Shown here in pieces: positions 43,340 to 55,232 of a DNA stretch of 64,000 nucleotides. This stretch comes from Meghimatium bilineatum (Eukaryota; Mollusca; Gastropoda; Stylommatophora; Philomycidae): NCBI GenBank assembly GCA_034231615.1, contig CM067298.1:32122127-32186126 (forward strand). The letters are read 5' to 3'. Every line of letters begins with the position of its first letter. The first letter of the stretch is position 1. A program made the translations under genes and the position numbers. The notes beneath the pieces are model-generated. The model was not told the DNA's origin. It did no database searches and was given only the letters and a program-made list of their open reading frames with translations.

Positions 43340-44370
43340 ATACATGATACTTCTAGTAGATGATACTTCTAGTAGGTTATACTTCTAGTAGATAATACTC
43401 TAATAGATGCAACTTCTAGTAGATGATACTTCTAGTAGATGATACTTCTAGTAGATGATACTCTAATAGATGATACTTCTAGTAGATGATACTTCTAGTA
43501 GATGATACCTCTAGTAGATGATACTTCTAGTAGATGATACTCTAATAGATGATACTTCTATTAGATGATACTTCTAGTAGACTATACTTCTAATAGATGA
43601 TACTCTAATAGATGATACTTCTAGTAGATTATACTTCTAATAGATGATACTCTAATAGATGATACTTCTAGTAGATGATACTTCTAGTAGATTATACTTC
43701 TAGTAGATGATACTCTAATAGATGATACTTCAAGTATATGATACTCTAATAGATGATATTTCTAGTAGATGATACTTCTAGAAGATGATACTTCTAGTAG
43801 ATGATACTTCTAGTAGATGATACTCTAATAGATGATACTTCTAGTATATGATACTCTAATAGATGATACTTCTAGTAGATTATATTTCTAGTAGATTATA
43901 CTTCTAGTAGATGATACTTCTAGTAGATTAGATTATACTTCTAGTAGATTATACTTCTAGTAGATGATACTTCTAGTAGATTAGATTATACTTCTAGTAG
44001 ATTATACTTCTAGTAGATTATACTTTCTAGTAGATTATACTTTCTAGTAGATTATACTTCTAGTAGATTATACATCTAGTAGATTATACTTTCTAGTAGA
44101 TTATACTTCTAGTAGAGGGTCATATTAGTAGATCATACCTCTAGTAGATTATACTTCTAGAAGATGCTACTACTAGTAGCCGATACTTTAGACGATTATA
44201 ATTATACTTATACAAATAGATTATACTTATAGTAGATGTTAGTTCTAGAAGATTATACTTCTAGTAGAGGGTCATATTAATATATTATATTCTAGTAGAT
44301 TATACTTATAGTAGAGTATACTTATAGTAAATTATGCCTCCAGTAGATCATACATCTATTAGTGATATGA
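43340..44370. repeat. 16-bp minisatellite, more than 60 units, with drift
   Basis: Unit tagatgatacttctag, with a shortened variant tagatgatactctaa in the left half and tagattatacttctag in the right half, then heavily diverged copies to 44370. The unit joins to give ctagtagatgatacttctag, whose ends are inverted copies of each other (ctag...ctag). Confidence 0.95.
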
Positions 44371-44384
44371 TATTGTCCTGCTCT

Positions 44385-44465
44385 GTTGCGGCGTGGTACA
44401 AAGAGCGTCTGTGGTGGCCGAGGTACTGGGTTCGAATCCAGCCACATGAAATTGTGCACATAGAA
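44385..44465 (+). mobile_element. tRNA-like SINE head
   Basis: ctgggttcgaatccag forms a good T-arm and B box; ggcgtggtacaaagagcg is a possible A box. Acceptor and anticodon stems do not pair well, so this is a tRNA-derived head rather than a gene. Downstream (44500-44700) are loosely repeated phrases such as caggccagtagagattgtac and ccagtagaggttacacct. The whole may be one SINE of unknown length. Confidence 0.5.
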
Positions 44466-44777
44466 GGTTGTTTTTTTTAATTTGGTATTTCTTACTTTTA
44501 TCTTTTATCAAAAAATCGTCACTGACGGCGAACACATTCAGGCCAGTCAGGACAGTTCAGCCCCATAGAGGCTGATACACATTCACCATAACAGTTTCAA
44601 ACCAGTAGAGGTTACACCTTTGTCAGAACAATTACAGGCCAGTAGAGATTGTACCTTTGTAATTTTGTGGCGGACTCATCGGTGGCAGGTAATGTCATCT
44701 GTACAAAGATTGTTGATGGTTCAACAAATGTAACAGAGGAATGATGAAATAGCTGACACCAAAGTGTATACTACAGT

Positions 44778-44944
44778 CAGGGCCGGTCTTAGGCTATTGC
44801 AACCTATACGGCCGCAGTGGGCCCCGCACTTCATAGGCCCATAAATTCATATTATAATTTATTTTATTATCCTCTTTCCTACCCAGACTGGGCCACGCGC
44901 AATCTATTTCGCATTGGACCCCCCAATTGTTAGGGCCGGTCCTG
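44778..44944. mobile_element. hAT-type MITE with perfect 8-bp target duplication
   Basis: The 167-bp element begins cagggccggtcttagg and ends ccggtcctg; the reverse complement of the right end is caggaccggccctaac, so terminal inverted repeats match at about 12 of 16 positions. Flanks are identical 8-mers actacagt (44770-44777 and 44945-44952). An 8-bp duplication and CAGGGCCGG-type ends are characteristic of the hAT superfamily. There is no coding capacity, so it needed a transposase from elsewhere. Confidence 0.92.
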
Positions 44945-45036
44945 ACTACAGTCCTGGCAGGACGTGGCGATCCGGGTGAACTGCTGCATGGAAATCAATG
45001 TATTAATTACCTTTTTACCCTCTCCCCCTTAACATA

Positions 45037-45125
45037 TGTCAAGACTTCAAGGATCCCTGCCTGTCAAGACTTTAAGGATCCCTGCCTGTCAAGACTTTAA
45101 GGATCCCTGCTCTGTCAAAACTTCA
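45037..45125. repeat. 26-bp tandem repeat, about four units
   Basis: Unit tgtcaagactttaaggatcc followed by ctgcc; the last unit is diverged. Confidence 0.88.
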
Positions 45126-45399
45126 AGGACCCCCTCCTCTTATTTATGTCAAAAGAATTTTCTCACCCGCTAAACTGTTTTGCATAGAAAGGGCGAAAAA
45201 CGACATGATTTGTTTCATTTTTTTTTAAATGTTTCAAAATCAAACAATGTAATTTGTGTATAAAATAATATTGTTGACGTCAACCTTTATCAGCAACCGT
45301 CAAACTTTTATCCGACACTAATTGTTGACTAGTGGCAATCATCAGAAAAGGAACTACAAAGATAAATAGACATATTTCTATATATAAACATCAACACGA

Positions 45400-46115
45400 T
45401 AAATAGACATCAAACATGCCATACCTTTAACCTGAAGATAAATATAGAAAAGACCGAAGTAATGAAGATAGGAAGAACAGAAACACCTATATATATATAT
45501 ATATATAGGAAACAACAGACTTAAACAAGTGACAGAATTCACATACCTAGGAAGTAATATAACAACAGACGGCAAGAGCAGCAAAGAAATACACAATAGT
45601 GTATAGTATGTAGTAAAGCATACCAAGCCCTAGGGCAAATGATACCAATATTCAGAAACAAAATTGTGGATTTAAACATCAAAATAACACTATTCAAATC
45701 GATTATTATGCCATCGCAGTTCTACCAATGCCAAATATTGACAACGAAAGCACAAGACAAACGTAAACTTGTGACAGCTGAAATGACATGCTTACGCAGA
45801 ATCCTAAGAATATAACTAAGAGACAAAGTGAGAAATGAGAACATTAGACAAAAAACCGATACCGCCCTAATCTTGGAATATATTAAGAGTCAACAGATCA
45901 AATGGTTCGCACACATCAGCAGACTGCCATCAGACAGCATACCACAGCAAGCTATGCTACACAGATACAGTGACAGCAGACCTAGACACCGACCACGAAA
46001 ACGATGGTCCACTGAAATAAAAGAGGCGACAAATTCCACAATATACTCAGCACATAAGAGGACCATCTCCAGAAAACTCTTCTACCCCTACGCATAAAGG
46101 CAACAAAGGGTTTAG
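45400..46115 (+). pseudogene. RTE-like LINE 3' half
   Basis: Reads HTFNLKINIEKTEVMKIGRT, a short (TA)n expansion at 45488-45508, NNRLKQVTEFTYLGSNITTD, then after shifts DKVRNENIRQKTDTALI and QQIKWFAHISRLPSDSIPQQ with RPRHRPRKRWSTEIKEA. The order KTEVM - FTYLGS - VRNxxIRQ - IKWxxHxxRLP - RxRPRxRW is that of LINE C-terminal regions. An open 89-codon stretch at 45828-46097 is the best preserved part. Polymerase box and upstream parts are missing. Confidence 0.85.
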
Positions 46116-46218
46116 CGAATAGATATAATTGTTTGTTTAATGCATAGACTATTATATATTATACTGCAACACTAGAATTGTGATAAATTCTGTTGACTTT
46201 CAAAACATAGTGAAGAGT

Positions 46219-46257
46219 GTGCGCGCGCGCGCGCGTGCGTGCGTGCGTGTGTGTGTG
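46219..46257. repeat. (GC)n(GT)n microsatellite
   Basis: gcgcgcgcgcgcgtgcgtgc followed by gt repeats. Confidence 0.95.
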
Positions 46258-46469
46258 ATTAATTAATAAGTGTGACAGATCACCGTCATGTTGTAATTAA
46301 ATATGTGTGTATGTATGTACGTGACTGATAACTTTCACATAGTAAATACACAACTGTTCTTATGACACTAAAATATCTGATATTCCTATTATGAGAACTC
46401 CTAATTATTTGAAGATATAAACACAAATACAAATAAGAGCATATAAAAAAAGAGTATTGGGTATTATGC

Positions 46470-46724
46470 CAAAGGTAAACCAAAAAAACAGTGGATAGAA
46501 AACATCATGATATCCTTGAACAAACATGGACTAAAGGCAATCTTGGCGACACATCTGGACTTGGAGCGACAGTTTAAACTCCAACCCCTACGCTTAACGG
46601 CAAGTGTGAATGCGATCAACCATTATTCACCTAAGGAAAGACAACAGACAATAAACACAAACACCGTGTATAAAATACCACGCACGCTTGACATCAATTA
46701 CCGGTTAATGTATATATTTGGTTA
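46470..46724 (+). pseudogene. LINE C-terminal fragment
   Basis: The frame KPKKQWIENIMISLNKHGLK, ATHLDLERQFKLQPLRLTAS, VNAINHYSPKERQ, ending YRLMYIFG and stop, has the layout of a LINE protein end (RPKxRWxDNI...A.DR...). Second copy inverted at 23325-23527. The 72-codon open stretch begins at an internal ATG and is not an independent gene. Confidence 0.7.
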
Positions 46725-46729
46725 ATAAA

Positions 46730-47320
46730 TGCATAACGTCATTAAACCAAACTTTCACAAGACAATGTGCTAGATAGAAAATAAAGGAAAATTACACACG
46801 TGATGTTAGCCCCGGAGCAAATTATGACGTTGTTAACATCTCGTTAGACAATACAAGTCTGTAGATGTGTGTGACATCTTGAAATAATTCAACCTTGCTA
46901 GCGAGAAATTGCTGCAAATATTTCTATTGCTTGGGTTAGGGCTTGATTAACTCTGAACACACACCTGCGTAAAGGTGAAAGATAGAATGTGTGTGAGTTG
47001 TACAGGTGTGCAAGATCTTAGGTCTTGCACCGCCCACTGAAAAGGCTGGTGGCGGGTTCAAGTGACAAACTACCTGAAAGTTATAAGTGTTATTGATGCC
47101 GGTAGTATCAAACATGTAATTATTGTTGCTCATTTTCTTCTGATATAATCGTCATGTTAATCGTGGCTGAGATTCCTGGATGATTAAGATTCCTGTGTTT
47201 AATTTTTTTGGCTGTTACCTTACGGATGCCGGTCGTGACTAACATTGCAGGAATGAGATGATCACGTATTATCATATACAGTTGGTGGATTATATTCGCT
47301 GTATGTAAATGAGCGTATAG
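46730..47320. other. No recognised gene
   Basis: Only a short weakly GC-rich stretch at 47010-47060 and overlapping short frames. No arrays or element ends seen. Confidence 0.45.
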
Positions 47321-47415
47321 GTTGCCGCGTAAAGCACTGGCTTCGCGTATGAGTGGTCCTGGGTTCTCTCCCCTGTTGAGGTGGAAATGTTATTCAGATC
47401 GCAACGGCTTCCAGA
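47321..47415 (+). mobile_element. Truncated SINE (type A)
   Basis: Matches 16811-16911: gccgcg, actggcttcgcgtatgagtg, gtcctgggttctctccc, gttgaggtggaaatg and gatcgcaacggct. A 10-bp deletion removes part of the A box, and the 3' body is missing, so the copy would not be transcribed from its own promoter. Confidence 0.85.
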
Positions 47416-47419
47416 TTGT

Positions 47420-47590
47420 TGGTCCCGAGTATTGTTGGTGAATGTTATTTGCAGCAGGTGCAGGCTAGTATATTGTTGGTGGGTAATATATGCAGTTTGA
47501 AGAGCGGCGTATATTGTTGGTGGGTATTATGTGCAGTACGTACTGGGGCGTATATTGTTGGTGTATTATATGTGCACAGGAGTGTATGGT
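47420..47590. repeat. Diverged minisatellite, about 45-bp unit
   Basis: Four units carry tattgttggtg and a following tgtgcag or tgcagt; spacing 40-55 bp. Confidence 0.7.
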
Positions 47591-47684
47591 GTCGATAAGT
47601 GAATTCCACAATGGATAGATTATGAAGAAGCAGTGTGGAAGTTCTATAAAAATGTAATAAATTAATACACTTATTCATTTATTA

Positions 47685-47850
47685 CACGATTACACATGAG
47701 GATTACACGGAAGTGTAATACGATTGTAAATATGATAAAGTGTACGAAAATTGCAATATGAGGGAAGTGTAATATGATTGTAAATTTTATGGAAGTGTAA
47801 TACGATTTGAAATATGAGGGAAATGTAATAAGATTGTAAAAATGAGAAGG
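47685..47850. repeat. Diverged minisatellite, about 33-bp unit
   Basis: Five units of ggaagtgtaatacgattgta with aatatga, irregular in length. Confidence 0.75.
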
Positions 47851-47944
47851 AAACATAAATTCAGGGTTCTTTTAATTGTTTAATTGTACATTTGCTTACG
47901 TACTTGTGTGTTTATTTTCATGTTGCTACTTATATTTCCATAAT

Positions 47945-48035
47945 TCAGGAGCAATTAGCTCTTACTTCCTATATGCAGTAGGGTGTTTTCTTCAGAGCTT
48001 TTTTCATACTCAGAAAATGTCGACCATCAGTGGTG
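47945..48035. repeat. Dispersed repeat shared with 12995-13090
   Basis: See that entry. It lies about 60 bp left of the tandem units starting at 48094. Confidence 0.55.
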
Positions 48036-48093
48036 TGTGTAATACCTTGAGATCCTTTCTCCTTAGAGAACATCGGAGTTAGTAAATGTAGGT

Positions 48094-49240
48094 TTTCCTT
48101 CTTATTTTGCGTTCGTTCTGAAACTCCTGTATTATAGCAGGACGTAATCCAAAGAACGGAATGAATTGTGTCATGGTTTACAGCTTTGATGTGATATCTG
48201 CACCTTTCGGTCTAACATTTTCTACTACAACATGGATTCTGGGTTACATTGACCCCATATGGGATGGGGCAGCCTACTTAACTGCATATCCTCCTTAGTC
48301 ACCACCTACGACGTGCATGGAAGGTAAAGAGCGTTGATATTCTTTGCTCCACTTTCGAGCCCTAGCAACACACGGACGATTGATATGAGTGAATGTGTAG
48401 ATAGAAGCTAATTTCTTGTACATTCTCCGGAAGATTCTGGAAGACTACTGTATCTTAGGTTAGTATTGCTCTTCTGCGTTAGTTCTCTTGAAGGTTAGTA
48501 GTATGCCAGAAACGTAATGCGTTGTGCCATGGTTCACAGATTAGCTTCGTTATCTGCGCATTTGGCGTGGTACATCCGACTTCTCGGTTACTTTAACTCT
48601 ATATGTGATGGAATTACCAACTTCATCCCAAAACCCCCAATAGTCATCTTGTAAGCCTATGACATGCAGGAAGGTAAATAATATCACTATGCTTTCCTCC
48701 CCTTTCGGACCCCTGAAGAACACGATTTCAAACCCGCCAACTCGAGAGCACAATGGAAACCGTTTAACCACTTCGCTGCGTTTGCATTTTTATGTAATAC
48801 ACACCGTGCATTGGGAGCTTTTGTCGTCAAGGGATATGAGTGCTTGTCTTACAAAGGGAAGTGCATTCAATCTTCTACTTCATTTGGTTCTTTTTTTCTG
48901 CTTTCATTCTCAAACTTCCACAGACTAGCGGGATATAGTCTAGATAGCGAAATGCGTTGAGTCTTGCTGTATAGTTTGACTGCGATAACTGCGTCTTTCA
49001 TTCTGACACAATCGACTTCAGCGTGACTTCAGGTTAACTTTGACCCTGTATAGAATGCGACAACCAATCTCAAAACTGTATTAATAAACTGCTTGTTACG
49101 ACATGTACACGGCATGTAAAAGTGTAACTGTTCTTTGCTCCTCACTCAGGCCTGGGGGACACAAGGTTCAGATTTAATTAATCAAATGATGTGAATTGCT
49201 GAGTTAGTAAAGATTGTCTTACAAGGAGAACTGACAAGAT
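48094..49240 (-). repeat. Three tandem 350- to 440-bp units related to a LINE 5' flank
   Basis: Landmarks recur in the same order three times. 'tgcgtt...ttct' at 48107, 48474 and 48898; 'cg(g/t/a)aatg(c/a)(g/a)ttg(t/a)gtc' at about 48156, 48516 and 48947; 'ttgaccccatatggg'-like at 48250, 48594 and 49040; 'gca(t)ggaaggtaaa...tttgctcc' at about 48316, 48668 and 49108. Spacing is about 350-360 then 430-440. One related unit lies immediately upstream of the endonuclease start of the minus-strand LINE at 6786-6940. I infer 5' untranslated monomers of a LINE, in minus orientation. Small frames here (73 and 89 codons) are not recognised. Confidence 0.65.
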
Positions 49241-49274
49241 CACAAGGTTTCTAATTTGTCATATTCTAATAACA

Positions 49275-49885
49275 TTGTACACTTTGAGACATCATTATCA
49301 TTAAGTCCATAACCGTTCTGGGTCGTAGGTCTGCCATACTGGAAACATTAACACAAACAATTCGGTCATGCCTCTTTTCTCAGTTCCTTGTTTAAGTGTT
49401 GAGAATATAAATTCTGTCCAATCTTTAATATTATCAATCCATACTTTCTTTTGTCCTTACCCTCTTCTTCTTCTACCCTCAAATATGTCCGGTAAGATAT
49501 TTTCGGAAAGGAAATCGTGCCTCATAACATATCCAAACCACTACAGACGTTTGAGACTGTTCGCCGCTATTATGAGATGATCTCGTTGGACTACTATAGT
49601 ATTTATTTTGTTTCTTACATATATGTTGGTTTCATGTTTGTATCATTTGTTTTCATAATTATATATTCTCCTCTCTATATCTGATGTAATTGTCCAATTG
49701 TCATATCCGTACAAAAGAATATGTATTATTATAGATGTGTATAGGTTTATCTTCACTGCTGTACTTATTATGTTCTTCCATATAGTATTTAATCTGGACA
49801 CTGCAACCGAGCCTATTTCAAGTCTAGTCTTTATTTCTTTGTTAGTGCTTACATCAAACGTTGAGTGCTCGCTTATAAAAATGTT
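49275..49885 (-). pseudogene. RTE-like LINE 3' half
   Basis: Minus strand: FDVSTNKEIKTRLEIGSVAV, KINLYTSIIIHILLYGYDNW (equivalent of the usual LLYGCETW), LKRLWFGYVMRHD with LSENILPDIFEGRRR and WIDNIKDWTEF, then VSSMADLRPRTVMD just before a gataatgatg tail near 49290. The order LLYG.E.W - R.KWFG...R - G.RxRGRxKxxWxDNI - PR - (GAT)n tail is that of RTE-like LINEs. Fragmented by stops. Confidence 0.8.
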
Positions 49886-50012
49886 CCAGTTGTGTATATT
49901 TTACATACTTATTCACTTGTATGCATATATGTGTTTATGTACATGTGTGTCTGTGGGTGTGTGTGTTTGTGTGGAGAGAGGATGTGATGTTCATGCGATT
50001 CCTAAAATGCGC

Positions 50013-50965
50013 ACTTCTATAGCCTTGGGTTATAGGTGTCACAAATCTGAGATATGACAGCAGGTCAACCGTAATACTTCTATAGCCTGGGGTCTCTAGG
50101 TGTCACAAATCTGAGATATGACAGCATACTAACTGTAGTACTTCTATAGCTTGAGGTTATAGGTGTCACACATCTGAGATATGACAGCAGACTAACTGTA
50201 GTACTTCTATAGCTTGAGGGTATGGGTGTCACAAATCTGAGATATGACAGCAGACTAACTGTAGTACTTCTATAGCTTGAGGTTATAGGTGTCACAAATC
50301 TGAGATATGACAGCAGACTAACTGTAGTACTTCTATAGCTTGAGGGTATGGGTGTCACAAATCTGAGATATGACAGCAGATCAACCGTAATACTTCTATA
50401 GCCTGGGATCTCTAGATGTCACAAATCTGAGATATGACAGCAGATCAACCGTAATACTTCTATAGCCTGGGATCTCTAGATGTCACAAATCTGAGATATG
50501 ACAGCAGATCAACCGTAATACTTCTATAGCCTGGGATCTCTAGATGTCACAAATCTGAGATATGACAGCAGATCAACCGTAATACTTCTATAGCCTGGGA
50601 TCTCTAGATGTCACAAATCTGAGATATGACAGCAGATCAACCGTAATACTTCTATAGCCTGGGATCTCTAGATGTCACAAATCTGAGATATGACAGCAGA
50701 TCAACCGTAATACTTCTATAGCTTGGGATCTCTAGATGTCACAAATCTGAGATATGACAGCAGATCAACCATAATATATCTATAGCTTGGGATCTCTAGA
50801 TGTCACAAATCTGAGATATGACAGCAGATCAACCATAATATATCTATAGCCTGGGATCTCTAGATGTCACAAATCTGAGAAATGACAGCAGATCAACCGT
50901 AATACTTCTATAGCCTGGGATCTCTAGATGTCACAAATCTGAGATATGACAGCATATCAGTTGTA
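50013..50965. repeat. 64-bp minisatellite, about 15 units, two block types
   Basis: Unit cttctatagcctgggatctc, tagatgtcacaaatctgaga, tatgacagcagatcaaccgt, aata. In the left third units carry actaactgtagt and gcttgaggttatagg instead, and there two sub-variants (ttatagg and gtatggg) alternate. From about 50390 the other type is nearly uniform. A 92-codon minus frame is a by-product. Confidence 0.96.
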
Positions 50966-50969
50966 GTAT

Positions 50970-53090
50970 GCATGTCAATGTACATTTTTCCCATGTCGTT
51001 CTTCTCAAATTGTAAAACTTCACAAAAACTAGACAGAAATTAAGACAATCAAAAACGAAACTGCCAGTGCTGATCACACTGATATTATGAATACTGAATC
51101 ACACTGAATAATGTTTTCTCGTGGAAACAAGTAGTTTTCATTATCATATGCAATGACGGCTGGCCCATGCGATTATGGATCTCCACAACTATTTATTTAT
51201 AGTGTCTTGCATCAGGATCGTTGTTCACTCTTGTCATGCCACAATGATATCTAATTTTTTTCACGGTTATGTAGCTGATCTCTAGTTTCTTCAACATTGA
51301 CGATGAAACTGTTCTTTTCCTGCGCTACTCTTCTTCTTTAGCTCCGTTAAATATATGGCATATAATATTATCGTTGTTGCTAAATATTTGAACTGGCGGA
51401 CCTGTTTAAGTATTGAGTCACTCACTTTAATTGCTCACGCTGGGAGATTTTATTTCTAACAAAAAACCATCACGTCTGATTTCAGAAAAGGCAACAGTTT
51501 TCATATTTGCTTATTTACGGTATTAAAAAAACAGCACACTAGTGAGGATATATAATGTAATGATTTATTATATCTTACATGCCATTTTTTCGTGCAATAT
51601 TGAAAAACATAAATTTATCTTTTCGTGATGTGTGCTCGATTATAAGTTTAACAGTATGTAATTCTCAAGTTTAATAATTAGATGAAAAGTTCTGGTGATC
51701 ACCACGGATTAAGGAACAGGCGTTTTAAAAAAAATTAAATTTATGTGAATGTTACAATAAGTCAAATTTATTGGCAAGGAGCTAATAATACAAACTTTCC
51801 TCATTCATATTTATAAATTGTTAAAATAATAACTTAGGATATTCACATGACTAATACAAAGTTAATAATTCACGTAATCAAAGTAAAATATATAACTTTT
51901 GTAGGCAAAGAAAAGATTAGCAAATTTGTACAATTATGAGGTATAAAATGTAAACGTCATGAAAATGTAAGACCTCGTGTCAAAATTCATTATGGTATGT
52001 ACAAGGGTTCGGAAACTATGAGATGAATTACAAAAGCATGAGTTTTAAAACTCAGTATATATGGATCAATATTGCTAGTGTAAGGACAGACCAACCTTCT
52101 AGGCTTTTGACATCTAGTAGGTAAATTGGCTGGTCGTAAACAACAGCTTTGAGACAGCGAATACACGTGTTATTCGAATAATGAAAACCTACCTGTACAC
52201 CCATAAATCAGCTACCAATCGTATGTATGAGGGACGAATTTGATATGCAATACACACACACACACACACACGACAAGAGATTAACATTAAATACAACTCG
52301 AGTTGTGAGATTGTTAAGCCACAATCAGCAGTGTGAGAGGTAAACCCATTCTTAGGAAATTTCTACTTGGAAATTAGCTTTGGCTCCTACTCCTCTAATT
52401 TAGAAATTTCAGTATATAATTTTCAATTGGAAATTATTAGCTATTAAATTAGCTCGTATTAGCTGGGAAATAATCACCACCAGAAATAAACCATATACGC
52501 TTGGATTGAATCCAGCGCACTGCCAGTATGCCCTATTTTAATTATGGTAAATTATTACCTCTTTTATCCCTGGTAAAAGGTGTTAAACCACTACTTGTTC
52601 AAGATCTCGCTATATCGACCCGGGTTGTGACGTCTTCTTTACATGTGCATTGTTTTGTAGACCGATTGGAATTATGACTTGAAGCTACATAGTTATGTGT
52701 TATAAATGGTACTTTTGGCGGGATTTTTTCGCTAAGAAAAGAGACGTATATATGGTAGAACCCGAGTTCAATAGATACAGTCATCTACGGTTTTTGGCAC
52801 ATTTAAAAAAAGAAATAGTATTGTTGAAACTGCGAGCATCATTTAAATAATAATTTGATGTGATAATAATGTGATGTGATTCTGACGAATCGTTTACGAT
52901 AAACAAATTACAGAGCCTATGATTCTGACAACATCACACACTGAATATCGTGTAACATAGACAAGTTACATGTTCAACATAGTAGTAATCGTGCATTCAA
53001 TAGTTTCAGAGAGTGATTTGTGTTTTTATGTAATATTTATTACATTTTCTAATTCGTAATCCCCCACCTCCCCCCCCCCTCAAAAAAAAT
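50970..53090. other. No recognised gene; AT-rich, one (CA)n
   Basis: About 2.1 kb with no array except (ca)n at 52251-52270 and a poly-C stretch at 53070-53080. Repeated words tagaaattt/ggaaatta near 52360-52440 are too irregular to call. Possible B-box-like ggattgaatccagcgc at 52504 is isolated. Confidence 0.5.
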
Positions 53091-53269
53091 CACTGCCTAG
53101 AGGGTTAGCACGGGTATAACTCAGGCCAGCTGTGTAAACATCTACAAAACATCTGGAGGGGACACCATAAGGCAGTCAGAAGTGTATTAAACAATCTTCT
53201 GGCATCTCCTACAGTCCTGTTTGTTTCCCCTCGTATTGTCGTTGCTTTTCCCTTGGAACTAATCAACAG

Positions 53270-53420
53270 AGCCGCAATAAGGCTAGAACAAATGGACAAT
53301 GCACTTTCCCCATAAAACATGCCCGAGAAAGCAACAATGTGTTAAATGTAGGGGTTATATGTCTCTGAAATTCATTCGAGGGCCTCATAGTTCATGTGAA
53401 ATTTACTCAGCCTTTTTTCT
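53270..53420 (+). pseudogene. Possible zinc-knuckle remnant of a LINE ORF1
   Basis: A plus-strand reading gives CPRKQQCVKCRG followed after a few codons by IRGPHSSCEIY, resembling the paired cysteine knuckles (C..K..C..C.G.H) of LINE gag-like ORF1 proteins. Too short and degenerate for certainty. Confidence 0.3.
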
Positions 53421-53424
53421 TGTG

Positions 53425-53705
53425 TGTGTTATATGGCGTATTCTTTCCAGAACGTACTCTTTCTTATGAATCTCCTAAAATCTTCCCGGTACCTGCACGT
53501 TGCCCCGCCTCTGCTAGCGACAAGTGCATGCATTCCTGAATATATTTATCCAGCGACGTCTTGGTCGACCTGTACCTCTACTGCCTTTTCTCGCATCCCC
53601 TCCCCCACAGCCCTCTTTCCGTGTCAACATCTCTAGTTCTTGACCGTCTGTAAATAACCAAACGGCCATCATGATCATGATGACTTGTCCAAATGAAGTA
53701 TTCCT
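53425..53705 (-). pseudogene. RTE-like LINE 3' terminus
   Basis: Minus strand: after stops and shifts the end reads FRRFIRKSTFWKEYAI, stop. Equivalent ends are LREFIGKTTFRREYVT (60650-60711) and FKRSIGKTTFWKEYVT (55395-55450). Frame upstream includes EKAVEVQVDQD, the decayed RRGRPRRRW region. Confidence 0.75.
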
Positions 53706-54179
53706 ACACAGGTATTACTTCTCTCCACAATTTTGAGATGAAAGAGGAGTTTTCAGAGGAGTCTTCAAATCCTTAACTGGGACATAACAAATATATATAT
53801 ATATATATCAATAAATATAACAAGGATAAAGTAAGACACAAAAGTAATGGGAAACGTGATTGATTGCTTGCAGGATGATTTAATATAACAGTTTGGCAAA
53901 ATAAAACATGGACACATAAGAATATGTTATTTCTAGCCATTTGTGTCCGCCAGCTACACTGGTGTTTGTAGTTTATAGACATACAGACGTATTGGGGAAT
54001 TAAATACGTTTCTCTCCTCAGAGAATTCTTGTATTATACAACAACACTTCACCGGAGAATTTCTAATCTGCTATGTTTTGTCAAAAAATAGAAAATATTT
54101 CACAAATTGTTCACAGTCTATAGCGACAGTCATATTTTATTTTTAAATATGTCACTTCTTATTTATATTATCTATATGT

Positions 54180-54845
54180 CATACCAGACATGTGCACCAT
54201 ACCAGACATGTGCACCATACCAAACATGTGCACCATACCAGACATGTGCACCATGCCAGACATGTGCACCATGCCAGACATGTGCACCATACCAGACATG
54301 TGCACCATGCCAGACATGTGCACCATGCCAGACATGTGCACCATGCCAGACATGTGCACCATGCCAGACATGTGCACCATGCCAGACATGTGCACCATGC
54401 CAGACATGTGCACCATGCCAGACATGTGCACCATGCCAGACATGTGCACCATGCCAGACATGTGCACCATACCAGACATGGGCATCATATTTAAACATGT
54501 GCCTTATATCAGACATGTGCATCATATTAGATATGTTCACCATACCAGACATGTGCACCATATTAGATATGTGCACCATACCGGACATGTGCACCATGCC
54601 AGACATGTGCACCATACCAGACATGTGCATTATACTAGACATGTGCATTATACTAGACATGTGCACCATACCATACATGTGCACCATATTAGACATGTGC
54701 ACCATACCAGACGTGCATCATACCTGACATGTGTATCATACCAGACATGTGCACCATACCAGACATGTGCACCATACCAGACATATACATTATACCAGAC
54801 ATGTGCACCATACCAGACATGTGCACCATACCAGACATGTGCTCA
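54180..54845. repeat. 18-bp minisatellite, about 37 units
   Basis: Unit cagacatgtgcaccatgc or cagacatgtgcaccatac. The c-ending type is concentrated in 54245-54460; the right half mixes diverged units. Since 18 is a multiple of three, five or more frames on both strands stay open for 100-226 codons (CQTCAP, MPDMCT, MSGMVH). None is a gene. Confidence 0.97.
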
Positions 54846-54849
54846 TAGC

Positions 54850-55230
54850 TTGCTTGTTTATGAACTTTGACGCAATGTTTGCAACAAGAAAAAATAAATG
54901 AAAAGTATTTAAACATGCTGGAGATGAAACATTGTAGAATATCTAAGTGACAATATAAGCTATTCAATACTAATCTCCATTTTTGGACTCGGATTTTAAC
55001 GGTAATCTTCATACTTAGTCACAGAAGACTAAGTCTTCATCATGTTTGAGGAATTAATAATGACTATATTTACAAAACGAATACTATTCAGTGAAATCTC
55101 AGAGGTTGCAACAAGAAGTTAAAAACCAAAGTTGGATACTGAGTCCAATGAAGGAAACAAATATCAATGAACACTGCTGTCATCATCAACGCTGATAACT
55201 GGAAAATCATTCGCGTCAGGTGAAGGGCAT
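54850..55230. other. No recognised feature
   Basis: AT-rich spacer. A 107-codon minus frame (54689-55012) is half array and half unrecognised. Confidence 0.5.
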
Positions 55231-55232
55231 GC

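Noticed and set aside
44395-44460. tRNA gene with a good T-arm
   Set aside because: The T-arm is convincing but acceptor and anticodon stems do not pair; more likely a SINE head.
54107-54870. Five overlapping open frames of 100-226 codons
   Set aside because: The 18-bp period leaves several frames without stops on both strands; the peptides (CQTCAP, MSGMVH) only mirror the array.
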